Shown: positions 36,949 to 44,662 of the stretch, piece after piece
How positions within the stretch are numbered: the stretch's first letter is position 1
Layout: each line of letters opens with the position of its first letter
Assembly: GCA_963844255.1 (NCBI GenBank)
Contig: CAWJNP010000069.1
Location: 1-64,000, forward strand
DNA: 64,000 bases
Reading direction: 5' to 3'
DNA from: SZAS-79 sp963844255
GTDB taxonomy: Bacteria > Pseudomonadota > Gammaproteobacteria > Burkholderiales > SG8-39
Notes under the pieces: generated by a model
Database searches by the model: none
What the model saw: the letters and a program-made list of their open reading frames with translations, nothing else
Told to the model about the DNA's origin: nothing
Translations under genes and position numbers: made by a program

Positions 36949-37770
36949 ATGCAGCGATTGACCGGCTTGCTCTCTACCGTCCTGTGCGTCGGCGTCCTGA
37001 CTGCGGTTCCCGCATCTGCGCAGATCGCCCCCGAAGTCACGCTCACGCGCCTGGATTGCGGCACCGACGCCACGCCGAGGGACATCTCGCGCTTCTCCGA
37101 CACCTTCGCCTACCCGGATCAGAGCCGGCCGTTCACGTTCAGCTGCTACCTGATCAAGCACGGCAACGACTACATGGTCTGGGATACGGGCTTCGTGCCG
37201 GGCTCCAACCCCAACGCACCGAAGGTCAGCCTGACGGATCAGCTCGCGCAGCTCAAGCTCACACCGGATCAGGTCAAGTTCGTGGGCATCAGCCATTACC
37301 ATGCCGACCACACCAGCCAGTTGCCTTCGCTGCCGAAATCGATGCTGCTCATCGGCAAGGGCGACTGGGAAGCGGTGAACGCGCCCAAGCCCGCGCCCGG
37401 CGTGAACGCCGCGGCATTCACGCACTGGATTAGCGGCGGTGGAAAGTTCGAGATCGTGGCCCAGGACAAGGATGTGTTCGGGGACGGGACCGTCGTCATG
37501 CTGAACACGCCCGGGCATACCCCCGGCCATCACAGCCTGATGGTCAGCCTGAAGGAGAAAGGCAAGGTGCTGCTCACCGGCGACCTTGCCCACTTCCACG
37601 AAAACTACGACTCGAACGGCGTGCCGAGCTTCAATACCGACCGCGCCGAGTCCCTGGCCTCGCTTGATCGCTTCAAGAAAATCGTGGCGAACCTGAAGGC
37701 GACCGTGATCATCCAGCACGATTCGCGCGACATCGACAAGCTGCCGGCGTTCCCTGCTGCCGCCAGGTAG
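36949..37770 (+). CDS. Secreted metallo-beta-lactamase-fold hydrolase (N-acyl homoserine lactonase-like)
   Basis: 273 residues with a signal peptide (cleavage near ASAQ). Metal ligands are in place: SHYHADHTSQ (His116, His118, Asp120, His121), TPGHTPGHHS, TGDLAHFHEN and a late IIQHD His. The layout matches the AHL-lactonase branch of the superfamily. A periplasmic or exported lactonase could cleave quorum signals or other lactones; specificity is not readable. GGAG precedes the ATG. It diverges from the NarI-like gene. Confidence 0.88.
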   Translation: MQRLTGLLSTVLCVGVLTAVPASAQIAPEVTLTRLDCGTDATPRDISRFSDTFAYPDQSRPFTFSCYLIKHGNDYMVWDTGFVPGSNPNAPKVSLTDQLAQLKLTPDQVKFVGISHYHADHTSQLPSLPKSMLLIGKGDWEAVNAPKPAPGVNAAAFTHWISGGGKFEIVAQDKDVFGDGTVVMLNTPGHTPGHHSLMVSLKEKGKVLLTGDLAHFHENYDSNGVPSFNTDRAESLASLDRFKKIVANLKATVIIQHDSRDIDKLPAFPAAAR

Positions 37771-37810
37771 GCCCGCGGGGGACCGGGAACCGACTTCGGC
37801 CCCGGTTCCC

Positions 37811-38038
37811 ATGCCCAACCGGGTCTGCGCCTCGCTCCAGAATCGCGAAGGCGACCACTGCGTCGACCTGTTCGTGCGCGAGGACGGCAGCTTCGGGTTC
37901 GAGGAATACCGGCGGGACGCCGAGGACCAGAAGGGATGGTTCTCCTTGCAGCGCTATTCGAGCCGTGTTTTCGCCGCACAGGAACTCGCTCTGGCATCCG
38001 CGCGCGCGACCATCGCATGGCTCGCGGACGAAGAATAA
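37811..38038 (+). CDS. Small conserved protein of unknown function
   Basis: 75 residues, acidic, with HCVDLFVREDGSFGFEEYRR and GWFSLQRYSSRVFAAQELAL. This looks like the small single-domain hypothetical proteins common in proteobacteria. No signal peptide or cofactor motif is visible. Codon bias is typical. Confidence 0.7.
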   Translation: MPNRVCASLQNREGDHCVDLFVREDGSFGFEEYRRDAEDQKGWFSLQRYSSRVFAAQELALASARATIAWLADEE

Positions 38039-38099
38039 GCGTACGGTCGTGGGCGCCCGTGCGCGAGATCCAATCGAGGCCAAAAAGGGGAACTCTTGA

Positions 38100-38489
38100 A
38101 TGTTGAAAGTGCATGTTCTAGACGAGCTTTACCGCCATTCCAGCAACGTGGCACACGGTGTGGAGGTGCCTGCGGGAGCGCGTCTCCTGTTCACGAACGG
38201 TCAAGTTGGGACCAAACCCGACGGAACTACTCCGGCAACAACCGCGGAGCAGGCCGAAGTCGTATTCACTCGCCTCGCAGCAGTCCTTGACGCGGCGCGC
38301 ATGGCCCTCTCTGATATTGTGCGACTCACGGTATTTCTTACTGACCGGGATGATGTAAGAACATTTGTAGAAGTACGCGACCGAGTCATGGGTGAACACA
38401 AACCAGGTGCGATCATTCTGATCGTCAAGGGGTTGGCAAGACCGGAATTGAAGATTGAGATCGAGTCTATTGCAGCGAAGGTCGACTGA
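38100..38489 (+). CDS. RidA (YjgF/UK114) family protein
   Basis: 129 residues, the family length. Seen: the N-terminal strand RLLFTNGQVGTKPDGTTPAT, VFTRLAAVLDAARMALSDIV and RLTVFLTDRDDVRTFVEVRD, and the C-terminal substrate region GLARPELKIEIESIAAKVD. The Arg that binds the imine carboxylate in true RidA is expected near VKGLARPE. The role in the family is deamination of reactive imines or related chemistry in catabolic gene sets. AGGGGAA precedes the ATG. Third-position GC is lower than in its neighbours. Confidence 0.88.
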   Translation: MLKVHVLDELYRHSSNVAHGVEVPAGARLLFTNGQVGTKPDGTTPATTAEQAEVVFTRLAAVLDAARMALSDIVRLTVFLTDRDDVRTFVEVRDRVMGEHKPGAIILIVKGLARPELKIEIESIAAKVD

Positions 38490-38642
38490 ATGTCACACCT
38501 GAGTGCCGTTGATGGTCTATTTCACCCCGACCACGAGATACCCGAAGGTGCTGCACGACAACGCGGTCACGTCGTTCGCTGCGTTTACCGCGGACGCTGG
38601 ACCTCGCTCAAACCAGGCGTCGCCGTCCTCATATTGCCATGA
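38490..38642 (+). CDS. Doubtful 50-codon reading frame between ridA-like and PACE genes
   Basis: An ATG directly follows the RidA stop (TGAATG), and its own TGA overlaps the PACE start by 4 bp (ATGA). That is the layout of a coupled small gene. The peptide (GLFHPDHEIPEGAARQRGHV, GRWTSLKPGVAVLILP) resembles a cupin tail. Codon bias is weak, however, and two other frames over the same bases look equally or more coding, one of them antisense. It may be a leader, a remnant or chance. Confidence 0.25.
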   Translation: MSHLSAVDGLFHPDHEIPEGAARQRGHVVRCVYRGRWTSLKPGVAVLILP

Positions 38643-39073
38643 ACCCCGGAACCCGACGCGTGCTTCAAGCCGTCCTGTACGAGGCCTTCGCCATTGCCTT
38701 CGTCGGCCCGGTATTGAGCGTCATCTTCGACAAACCACCTGCCTCAACCATCGGCCTCGCCTTCGTTCTGTCGAGCATTGCACTCGGGTGGAGCTATGTG
38801 TTCAACACACTCTTCGAGCGCTGGGAGTCACGTCAATCCGTGCGAGGGCGGTCTTTCGCCAGGCGCCTGGTACATGGTGTTGGCTTCGAGGGTGGCCTTG
38901 TATTCATACTGATCCCGGTCATGGCACTCTGGCTCAACATTTCACCCCTCAACGCATTTCTGGCCAATCTCGGCCTCCTGGCATTCTTCTTCGTCTATGC
39001 CATTTCTTTCACGTGGGCTTTCGATCGCGTGTTCGGCCTTCCGGAGTCCGCGGTGAAGCACAGTGAGGCCTGA
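38639..39073 (+). CDS. PACE-family (AceI-like) multidrug/biguanide efflux protein
   Basis: 144 residues with four membrane helices arranged as two bacterial-transmembrane-pair halves. Seen: RRVLQAVLYEAFAIAFVGPV in the first half and RRLVHGVGFEGGLVFILIPV in the second, with the repeated (R/H)-x(6)-E pattern including the conserved Glu of helix 1. The prototype AceI exports chlorhexidine; many family members export short diamines or biocides. Confidence 0.88.
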   Translation: MNPGTRRVLQAVLYEAFAIAFVGPVLSVIFDKPPASTIGLAFVLSSIALGWSYVFNTLFERWESRQSVRGRSFARRLVHGVGFEGGLVFILIPVMALWLNISPLNAFLANLGLLAFFFVYAISFTWAFDRVFGLPESAVKHSEA

Positions 39074-39130
39074 CCCCTCGCGCAAGCTGAGCACCGTGCC
39101 ATCTTCTGGGACTGGATTGAAGGAAGCGCA

Positions 39131-39532
39131 ATGACACCGGAGTACCTGTTCGTCTACGGGACCCTGCGTCGAGGTACTGACACCAACATGCACCGCCTGC
39201 TGGCGCAGCATTCGGATTTCGTGGGGGACGCGATCTTCCAGGGCCGTTTATACAAGATCGACTATTACCCTGGCGCGGTGTCCTCCGTCGATCCTGCGCA
39301 TCGGGTCAGCGGCGAGGTTTACGCTCTGCGTGAACCCGCAACGGTTCTTCCTGAGTTGGATGCCTACGAAGAATGCGGGCCTGGATCTGCCGAGCCCACC
39401 GAATACGTTCGCGCCCTGCAGGAGGTCGTACTGGACAACGGCCACAGGTTGATGGCGTGGGTCTATGTATATCAGCACCCCACTGTGGGACTCACGGAAA
39501 TAGCTTCCGGCGATTTTTTGCGCACAACATAG
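39131..39532 (+). CDS. Gamma-glutamylcyclotransferase-fold (AIG2/GGCT-like) protein
   Basis: 133 residues. Seen: the signature LFVYGTLRRGTDTNMHRLL, IFQGRLYKIDYYPGAVSS, VSGEVYALREPATVLPELDA with YEECG, where the catalytic Glu of the fold is expected. The family cleaves gamma-glutamyl bonds or acts on related amides. GGAAG precedes the ATG. It converges with the E1 beta gene 14 bp away. Confidence 0.88.
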   Translation: MTPEYLFVYGTLRRGTDTNMHRLLAQHSDFVGDAIFQGRLYKIDYYPGAVSSVDPAHRVSGEVYALREPATVLPELDAYEECGPGSAEPTEYVRALQEVVLDNGHRLMAWVYVYQHPTVGLTEIASGDFLRTT

Positions 39533-39546
39533 TCCGGGCTTGCGGC

Positions 39547-40509
39547 TCAGCGCGAAGCAATGATCCGCCTTGCCGCCGCCACGATCTTCGCCGCATCCAT
39601 GCGTGCCTCGTTTTCCAGCGTCTGCGCGTAACCCACGGGAATGCGCGGTGCACCCAGACGCGCGACCTTCACGCCGAGCGCCTCGGCCACGGTCGCTGCA
39701 ACCTCTGCACCGAATCCTGCGACCTGCACGGATTCGTGCACGACGAGGAGTCGCCCGGTTTTTGCGCACGACGCCAGAACGGCATCGCGATCCCACGGCC
39801 ACAGCGTCCTCAGGTCAAGTACCTCTACCGACACGCCCGAGCCTGCCAGCTGCTCCGCAGCGGCCATCGCATCGTGCACCGCACGCGACCACGCGACGAT
39901 GGTGAGATCCGTCCCGGAGCGCGCGATCCGCGCCTTGCCCAAGGGCACCTCGTCGCCCGCCACGACTTCGCCCTCGCTGCCCCAGAGTTCCTTGTGCTCC
40001 ATGTAGACGACCGGGTCGCCGCTCGCAAGGGACGCCTTCAGCAAGCCGTAGTTGTCGGCCGGCGTCGCGGGCGTGACCACGACCAGACCCGGAATGTGCG
40101 CAAACCAGGCTTCGAGCGACTGCGAGTGCTGCGCCGCCGAGGCGCTCCACAAGCCGATGGGCAGGCGCGCGATCAGCGGCACCCGCCCCTGCCCGCCGAA
40201 CATGTAGCGGTTCTTGGCCGCCTGGTTGACGAGTTCGTCGATCGCGCACAAGGCAAAGTCCACGACCCGCATCTCCACCACGGGACGCAGCCCGGTCAGT
40301 GCCATGCCGACCGCGGCACCCATGATGGTGGCCTCCGAGATCGGCGTGTCGATGATGCGTTCCGCACCGAACTCCTGCGGCAGGCCGCGGTACTGGCCGA
40401 ACACGCCGCCGCGCCCGAGGTCCTCGCCCATCGCGATCACGGTCGGGTCGGCACGCATGACCTCCTGCAACGCGAGGCAGGCGGCCTGCGCATACGTCAG
40501 CCGGCTCAT
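39547..40509 (-). CDS. 2-Oxoacid dehydrogenase E1 component, beta subunit
   Basis: 320 residues. Seen: VIAMGEDLGRGGVFGQYRGL, RIIDTPISEATIMGAAVGMA, FGGQGRVPLIARLPIGLWSA, AAQHSQSLEAWFAHIPGLVV and a C-terminal transketolase domain. ATG 40509 overlaps the alpha-subunit stop (ATGA). Together the pair forms the thiamin-diphosphate-dependent decarboxylase of pyruvate, acetoin or branched-chain oxoacid complexes. No E2 or E3 gene follows. Confidence 0.93.
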   Translation of the reverse strand: MSRLTYAQAACLALQEVMRADPTVIAMGEDLGRGGVFGQYRGLPQEFGAERIIDTPISEATIMGAAVGMALTGLRPVVEMRVVDFALCAIDELVNQAAKNRYMFGGQGRVPLIARLPIGLWSASAAQHSQSLEAWFAHIPGLVVVTPATPADNYGLLKASLASGDPVVYMEHKELWGSEGEVVAGDEVPLGKARIARSGTDLTIVAWSRAVHDAMAAAEQLAGSGVSVEVLDLRTLWPWDRDAVLASCAKTGRLLVVHESVQVAGFGAEVAATVAEALGVKVARLGAPRIPVGYAQTLENEARMDAAKIVAAARRIIASR

Positions 40510-41537
40510 CGCCACACCCCCGCGCCGCTGTTCATCACGTCCTCATAGGCACTGGACGGATCGGGCCAGGGCGCCTTGCCCGCAATATCGAGCGCCGCCG
40601 CGATCTCGGCGTCCGCCGCCGCGTCGATTGCGACGAGCGTCCCTGCAGACACGCCACCCGCAACCAGCGCGGCGCGCGCCAGCAGCAGAGGATCCGCTTC
40701 GAGCGCCGCCTTCACTTCTTCTGCATCGCGATACGCACCGGGATCGATCGACACATGGCCCTTGAACCGATAGGTCACCGCGTGCAGGAACGCCGCGCCC
40801 CTGCCCTCGCGCACCCATGCCGAAAGCTCGGCCGACACACGGTCGACCGCCGCAACGTCATTGCCGTCCACCTTTTCGCAACGCAGCCCGAGACTGCGCG
40901 CGCGCGCCGAAGGGCCGTCGCCCGCAGTCATCGGTTCGGTCGGTGTGGTGGCCGAGATCCGGTTGTCCTCGCAGATGAACAGTACCTTCAATCCGTACAC
41001 CCCGGCCCAGTTGAGTCCCTCGAGGAACGGGCCGCGGTTGACCGCACCGTCGCCGAAGAAGCAGGCGACGATGCCGGGCTTGCCGCGCAGTTTCAGCGCG
41101 TGCGCCGCGCCGACCGCGATCGGGATCCCGGCCGCAACGACGCCGTTTGCGCCCAGCATGCCCACGGAAAAATCCGCGATGTGCATCGACCCGCCCTTGC
41201 CGCGGTTGGTGCCCGGCGCACGACCGAACAGCTCGCACAGCATGCGCACGGGATCCGCGCCGCGCGCAAGCGTATGGCCGTGTCCGCGATGGGTGGAGGT
41301 CAGAAGATCCTCCGTGCGCAGGTTGGCGCATACGCCGGCCGCGACGGCCTCCTGCCCCGTGGACAAGTGCAGCGGCCCGCGCACCAGCGCCGGCGTGCTG
41401 CTCGCCGACTGCCCCCAGGCCTGCACGCCGCCCTGGCTTGCGATCTCGGCGGCATTTTCGAAGGAGCGGATGCGCGCCATGGTGGTATAGAGCGCAAGGT
41501 TTCTGTTTTTCTCTGCAGTATCTATCTCGTTCTCCAC
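40506..41537 (-). CDS. 2-Oxoacid dehydrogenase E1 component, alpha subunit
   Basis: 343 residues starting at a GTG (41537). The thiamin-diphosphate motif reads FFGDGAVNRGPFLEGLNWAG then LKVLFICEDN. STHRGHGHTLARGADPVRML and GKGGSMHIADFSVGMLGANG are typical of acetoin/pyruvate-type E1 alpha. A flexible extra segment (WGQSASSTPALVRGPLHLST) sits before the conserved TGQEAVAAG. It is the first gene of the pair and diverges from the aldo/keto reductase gene. Confidence 0.93.
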   Translation of the reverse strand: MENEIDTAEKNRNLALYTTMARIRSFENAAEIASQGGVQAWGQSASSTPALVRGPLHLSTGQEAVAAGVCANLRTEDLLTSTHRGHGHTLARGADPVRMLCELFGRAPGTNRGKGGSMHIADFSVGMLGANGVVAAGIPIAVGAAHALKLRGKPGIVACFFGDGAVNRGPFLEGLNWAGVYGLKVLFICEDNRISATTPTEPMTAGDGPSARARSLGLRCEKVDGNDVAAVDRVSAELSAWVREGRGAAFLHAVTYRFKGHVSIDPGAYRDAEEVKAALEADPLLLARAALVAGGVSAGTLVAIDAAADAEIAAALDIAGKAPWPDPSSAYEDVMNSGAGVWR

Positions 41538-41619
41538 TTCGTCCGGTTTGCGTGCAGCGGGTAAACTTTACACACGTTTTCCCCCACCCGCCCCGCAAAG
41601 GATCCCCCGCACCGTGAGA

Positions 41620-42447
41620 ATGGTCGCACTGCCCACCGGAGAACGCGTCCCTGCGCTCGGGCAGGGCACGTGGAACATGGGCGACGACCCGCGCGCACGC
41701 GCGGAAGAAATCGCCGCGCTCCGGCTTGGCATCGAGCACGGCCTCACGCTGATCGACACCGCCGAGATGTACGGCGACGGACGCTCGGAAACCCTGGTGG
41801 GCGAGGCGATCGCGGGGCAGCGCGAAAACATCTTTCTGGTCAGCAAGGTACTTCCCGGAAACGCGAGCAGGCGCGGGACGGTCGCTGCCTGCGAGCGCAG
41901 CCTGAAACGCATGCGCACCGACCGCATTGATCTCTATCTCCTCCACTGGCGAGGCGCATTCCCGTTCGTCGAAACGCTGGAAGCCTTCACCGCGCTCCGG
42001 ACAGCAGGAAAGATCCGCCATTTCGGCGTGAGCAATCTGGACCTCGCGGACCTCAAGGAGTTCCGTGCGACCGCGGGTGGCGGGGCCGTCGCGACCAACC
42101 AGTTGCTCTACAACCCCTCGCGCCGCGGGATCGAGTGGGACCTGCTGCCTTGGATGCGCGAGAAACGCATTCCGCTCGTGGCTTATTCGCCGCTCGAGCA
42201 GGGACGGCTGCTCCGCCACAAGGGACTTGTCTCATTTTCTTCCCGCCACGCCATGACCCCGGCACAGGCGGTGCTCGCATGGGCCCTTGCTCAGGAGGAC
42301 CTGATCGCAATACCAAAATCTGCCAACCGCGCCCGCGTCCTGGAAAATGCGGGCGCCGTCGACTGCACCCTGAGCGACGCGCAACGGGCCGAGCTCGCCG
42401 CGCTTTTTCCGCCGCCGCACGGCCCCAGCCCGCTGGAAATGCTCTGA
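41620..42447 (+). CDS. Aldo/keto reductase
   Basis: About 275 residues. The catalytic tetrad regions are visible: LIDTAEMYGDGRSETLVGEA (Asp, Tyr), IFLVSKVLPGNASRRG (Lys) and IDLYLLHWRG (His). A C-terminal NADPH site follows (IAIPKSANRARVLENAGAVD). GTG 41614 is an alternative start. Substrate not readable. Confidence 0.92.
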   Translation: MVALPTGERVPALGQGTWNMGDDPRARAEEIAALRLGIEHGLTLIDTAEMYGDGRSETLVGEAIAGQRENIFLVSKVLPGNASRRGTVAACERSLKRMRTDRIDLYLLHWRGAFPFVETLEAFTALRTAGKIRHFGVSNLDLADLKEFRATAGGGAVATNQLLYNPSRRGIEWDLLPWMREKRIPLVAYSPLEQGRLLRHKGLVSFSSRHAMTPAQAVLAWALAQEDLIAIPKSANRARVLENAGAVDCTLSDAQRAELAALFPPPHGPSPLEML

Positions 42448-42520
42448 TCCGCGCATCTTTTCCCCGACGGGCCGAAGAAGGGCTACAGTAGATGCCGATC
42501 CGAACACCCGGGGAGGGCAT

Positions 42521-42721
42521 ATGGACGGACTCAAGCCGGCAACGGCCAGGCAGACGCACTGGTGCGGCATCCTGAACAAGGAAAGCGCGACTTCAGCACC
42601 CGCCTCCAGGACACGAACCGTTCGCGGCCCGTATTCGGCATTCTCCGGCGGGACGCAAAGAACCGACGAAACGGCGCAGGGGAAAGGCGATGGCGAAAGC
42701 CAAAAAAGTGGTAAAGGCTGA
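42521..42721 (+). CDS. Doubtful small reading frame upstream of the lysine-rich gene
   Basis: 66 codons with a strong GGGGAGGG ribosome site 7 nt before the ATG. The first 30 codons have typical GC-rich third positions, the rest less so. The peptide (KPATARQTHWCGILNKESAT) has no recognised domain. It overlaps the start of the lysine-rich gene by 32 bp. It may be a leader peptide or a remnant. Confidence 0.3.
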   Translation: MDGLKPATARQTHWCGILNKESATSAPASRTRTVRGPYSAFSGGTQRTDETAQGKGDGESQKSGKG

Positions 42722-42986
42722 GGCTGCTCGCAGCGCCGTCGGCAAGAAGAGTCCGCGCAAGCAGAGTCCGCGCAAAGAGGCGGCCCCCAGGGAATCCTCC
42801 AGCGCGTATTTCGCGCGCATTCGCCCCAAGTTCCTCGACTGGAACCCGCCGACCGAGGACGAGCTGCGCCGCGAAGCCGAAAAACGCCAGGAAGACCGGG
42901 ACGTCGAGCTGAAAAAAGTGACGGCGCTGGAGAAGGCCAAACTCGCGGAAAAGAAATCCGGCAAGAAGAAGGCTTCAGGCCGCTGA
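42690..42986 (+). CDS. Lysine/arginine-rich small protein
   Basis: 98 residues, very basic. The N-terminal 35 residues resemble bacterial histone-H1-like tails (AKKVVKAEAARSAVGKKS) with a tandem SPRKQ/SPRKE repeat. The middle (YFARIRPKFLDWNPPTEDEL) is more globular, followed by a charged helix and a KKSGKKKASGR tail. Nucleic-acid binding is likely by composition, not proven. AGGGGAAAGG precedes the ATG. The stop and the next ATG share one base (TGATG). Confidence 0.75.
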   Translation: MAKAKKVVKAEAARSAVGKKSPRKQSPRKEAAPRESSSAYFARIRPKFLDWNPPTEDELRREAEKRQEDRDVELKKVTALEKAKLAEKKSGKKKASGR

Positions 42987-43987
42987 TGCGAGGGTTCGGT
43001 TGGCGCGCTCTGCCGGCGATGCTGACCGCGCTGTCCCTGTCCGGGCTCGCGCTCTGCGCGCAGGCCTTCGATTTGCAGGGTCACCGCGGCACGCGCGGGC
43101 TCGCTCCGGAAAATACCCTGCCCGCATTCGCCGCGGCGTTGTCGATCGGCGTGACGACGCTCGAACTCGACACCGGGATTACCCGTGACGGCGTGGTCGT
43201 GATCTCGCACGAACCCTGGCCGCATCCGGATACTGCGCGCGGCCCGGACGGCGTCTGGCTCACGCAGCATGGCCCGGCGATCCACACGCTCACCTACGCC
43301 GAACTGCTGCAGTTCGATGTCGGACGGCTCAACCCGGCCTCCCCCTACGGACGCCGCTACCCGGAGCAGAAGCCGGTCGATGGCACGCGCATCCCCCGCC
43401 TCGCGGACCTGTTTGCCCTGGTGCGCAAAGCGGGCAACGAGACGGTGCGTTTCAACATCGAGACCAAGATCGACCCGCGAACCCCGCAAGACACCCTGCC
43501 GCCTGAAGCGTTTGCGCGCGCCGTGCTGGGCGCGATACGCGAAGCCGGCATGCAGAGTCGCGTCACGATCCAGTCATTTGACTGGCGCACCCTGCAGATC
43601 GTGCAGCGGGAGGCCCCGGGGATCCCGACGGCGTACCTGAGCGCACAGCAGCCCTGGCTGGACAACATCGGTGCGGGCAACCCGGCAGGTTCGATCTGGA
43701 GCGCTGGTGTGCAGCATGCGCAACATGGCTCGGTCGCGAAGATGGTCAAGGCGGCCGGGGGCGCGGTGTGGTCGCCGTACTTCAACGATGTGGATGCCAC
43801 AAAGATTGCCGAGGCGCACGCGCTCGGACTCATGGTGGTGGTCTGGACGGTGAACAGTGCAAAGGACATTGCGCGCATGTTTGATCTTGGCGTGGACGGC
43901 ATCATCAGCGACCGGCCCGACCGCGTGCGCGAAGAAATGCAGAAACGCGCAATGAACCTCCCGGCGGCTACGCCTGTCGTACCCTGA
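42986..43987 (+). CDS. Glycerophosphodiester phosphodiesterase
   Basis: 333 residues with a signal peptide (cleavage near CAQAF). Seen: the GDPD entry LQGHRGTRGLAPENTLPAFA, TLELDTGITRDGVVVISHEP with metal-binding Glu and Asp, FNIETKIDP and a TIM-barrel end WTVNSAKDIARMFDLGVDGI. The usual HD after VxSH is HE here. It releases glycerol-3-phosphate from lipid head-group diesters, here probably in the periplasm. Confidence 0.92.
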   Translation: MRGFGWRALPAMLTALSLSGLALCAQAFDLQGHRGTRGLAPENTLPAFAAALSIGVTTLELDTGITRDGVVVISHEPWPHPDTARGPDGVWLTQHGPAIHTLTYAELLQFDVGRLNPASPYGRRYPEQKPVDGTRIPRLADLFALVRKAGNETVRFNIETKIDPRTPQDTLPPEAFARAVLGAIREAGMQSRVTIQSFDWRTLQIVQREAPGIPTAYLSAQQPWLDNIGAGNPAGSIWSAGVQHAQHGSVAKMVKAAGGAVWSPYFNDVDATKIAEAHALGLMVVVWTVNSAKDIARMFDLGVDGIISDRPDRVREEMQKRAMNLPAATPVVP

Positions 43988-44032
43988 ACACACAGCCGCC
44001 CGGATCCGCTCCCGGGCTAAGATAGCGGATTC

Positions 44033-44632
44033 ATGCCTCCCGTCACACGCGCGCTGATCATTGCAAACGTCGTGGCATTCCTGCTGCAGATGAACGGAAT
44101 GCCGCTGCTTGGCGCGTTCGCGCTCTGGCCGCCTGCCGTCGGACCCGACATGGTGTCCGGCTTCGCACCCTGGCAGCTGGTCACCTACGGATTCCTGCAT
44201 GGCGGGATCGGGCACATCTTCTTCAACATGTTCGGCCTGTACATGTTCGGCAGCGCGGTCGAACTGCTGTTCGGAGCGCGTTTTTTTCTGTACTACTACT
44301 TCGCCAGCGTGATCGCAGCCGCACTTACGCACATTGCGGTCACCACCTTCTTTGGCGGTTCCGGCGCGCCGCTGGTCGGCGCCTCGGGCGGTGTCTTCGG
44401 CCTGTTGCTCGCCTATGGCTGGTACTTCCCCGAGCGTACTGTGGTGCTCCTCATTCCCCCGATTCCCTTGCGCGCGCGCACCTTTGTCGCGGTGTACGCC
44501 GTCCTTGAACTGTACTTCGGTGTGACCGGCACCGCCTCCGGTATCGCCCATTTCGCGCACCTGGGCGGCATGCTCGGTGGCTGGCTGATGATTCTCTACC
44601 GTCGCAAGGCGCGTCCGCGCCGGCCTCGCTGA
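44033..44632 (+). CDS. Rhomboid-family intramembrane serine protease
   Basis: 199 residues with six membrane helices. Seen: the first-helix N-terminus ALIIANVVAFLLQM, FLHGGIGHIFFNMFGLYMFG (HxxxN oxyanion region), the nucleophile loop GASGGVFGLL (Ser118) and AHFAHLGGMLGG (catalytic His about 176). All catalytic elements are present. It should cleave a membrane protein within the bilayer; the target is unknown. Confidence 0.93.
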   Translation: MPPVTRALIIANVVAFLLQMNGMPLLGAFALWPPAVGPDMVSGFAPWQLVTYGFLHGGIGHIFFNMFGLYMFGSAVELLFGARFFLYYYFASVIAAALTHIAVTTFFGGSGAPLVGASGGVFGLLLAYGWYFPERTVVLLIPPIPLRARTFVAVYAVLELYFGVTGTASGIAHFAHLGGMLGGWLMILYRRKARPRRPR

Positions 44633-44662
44633 CGCGGCCAGGCACAAACCCGCCACACCATC

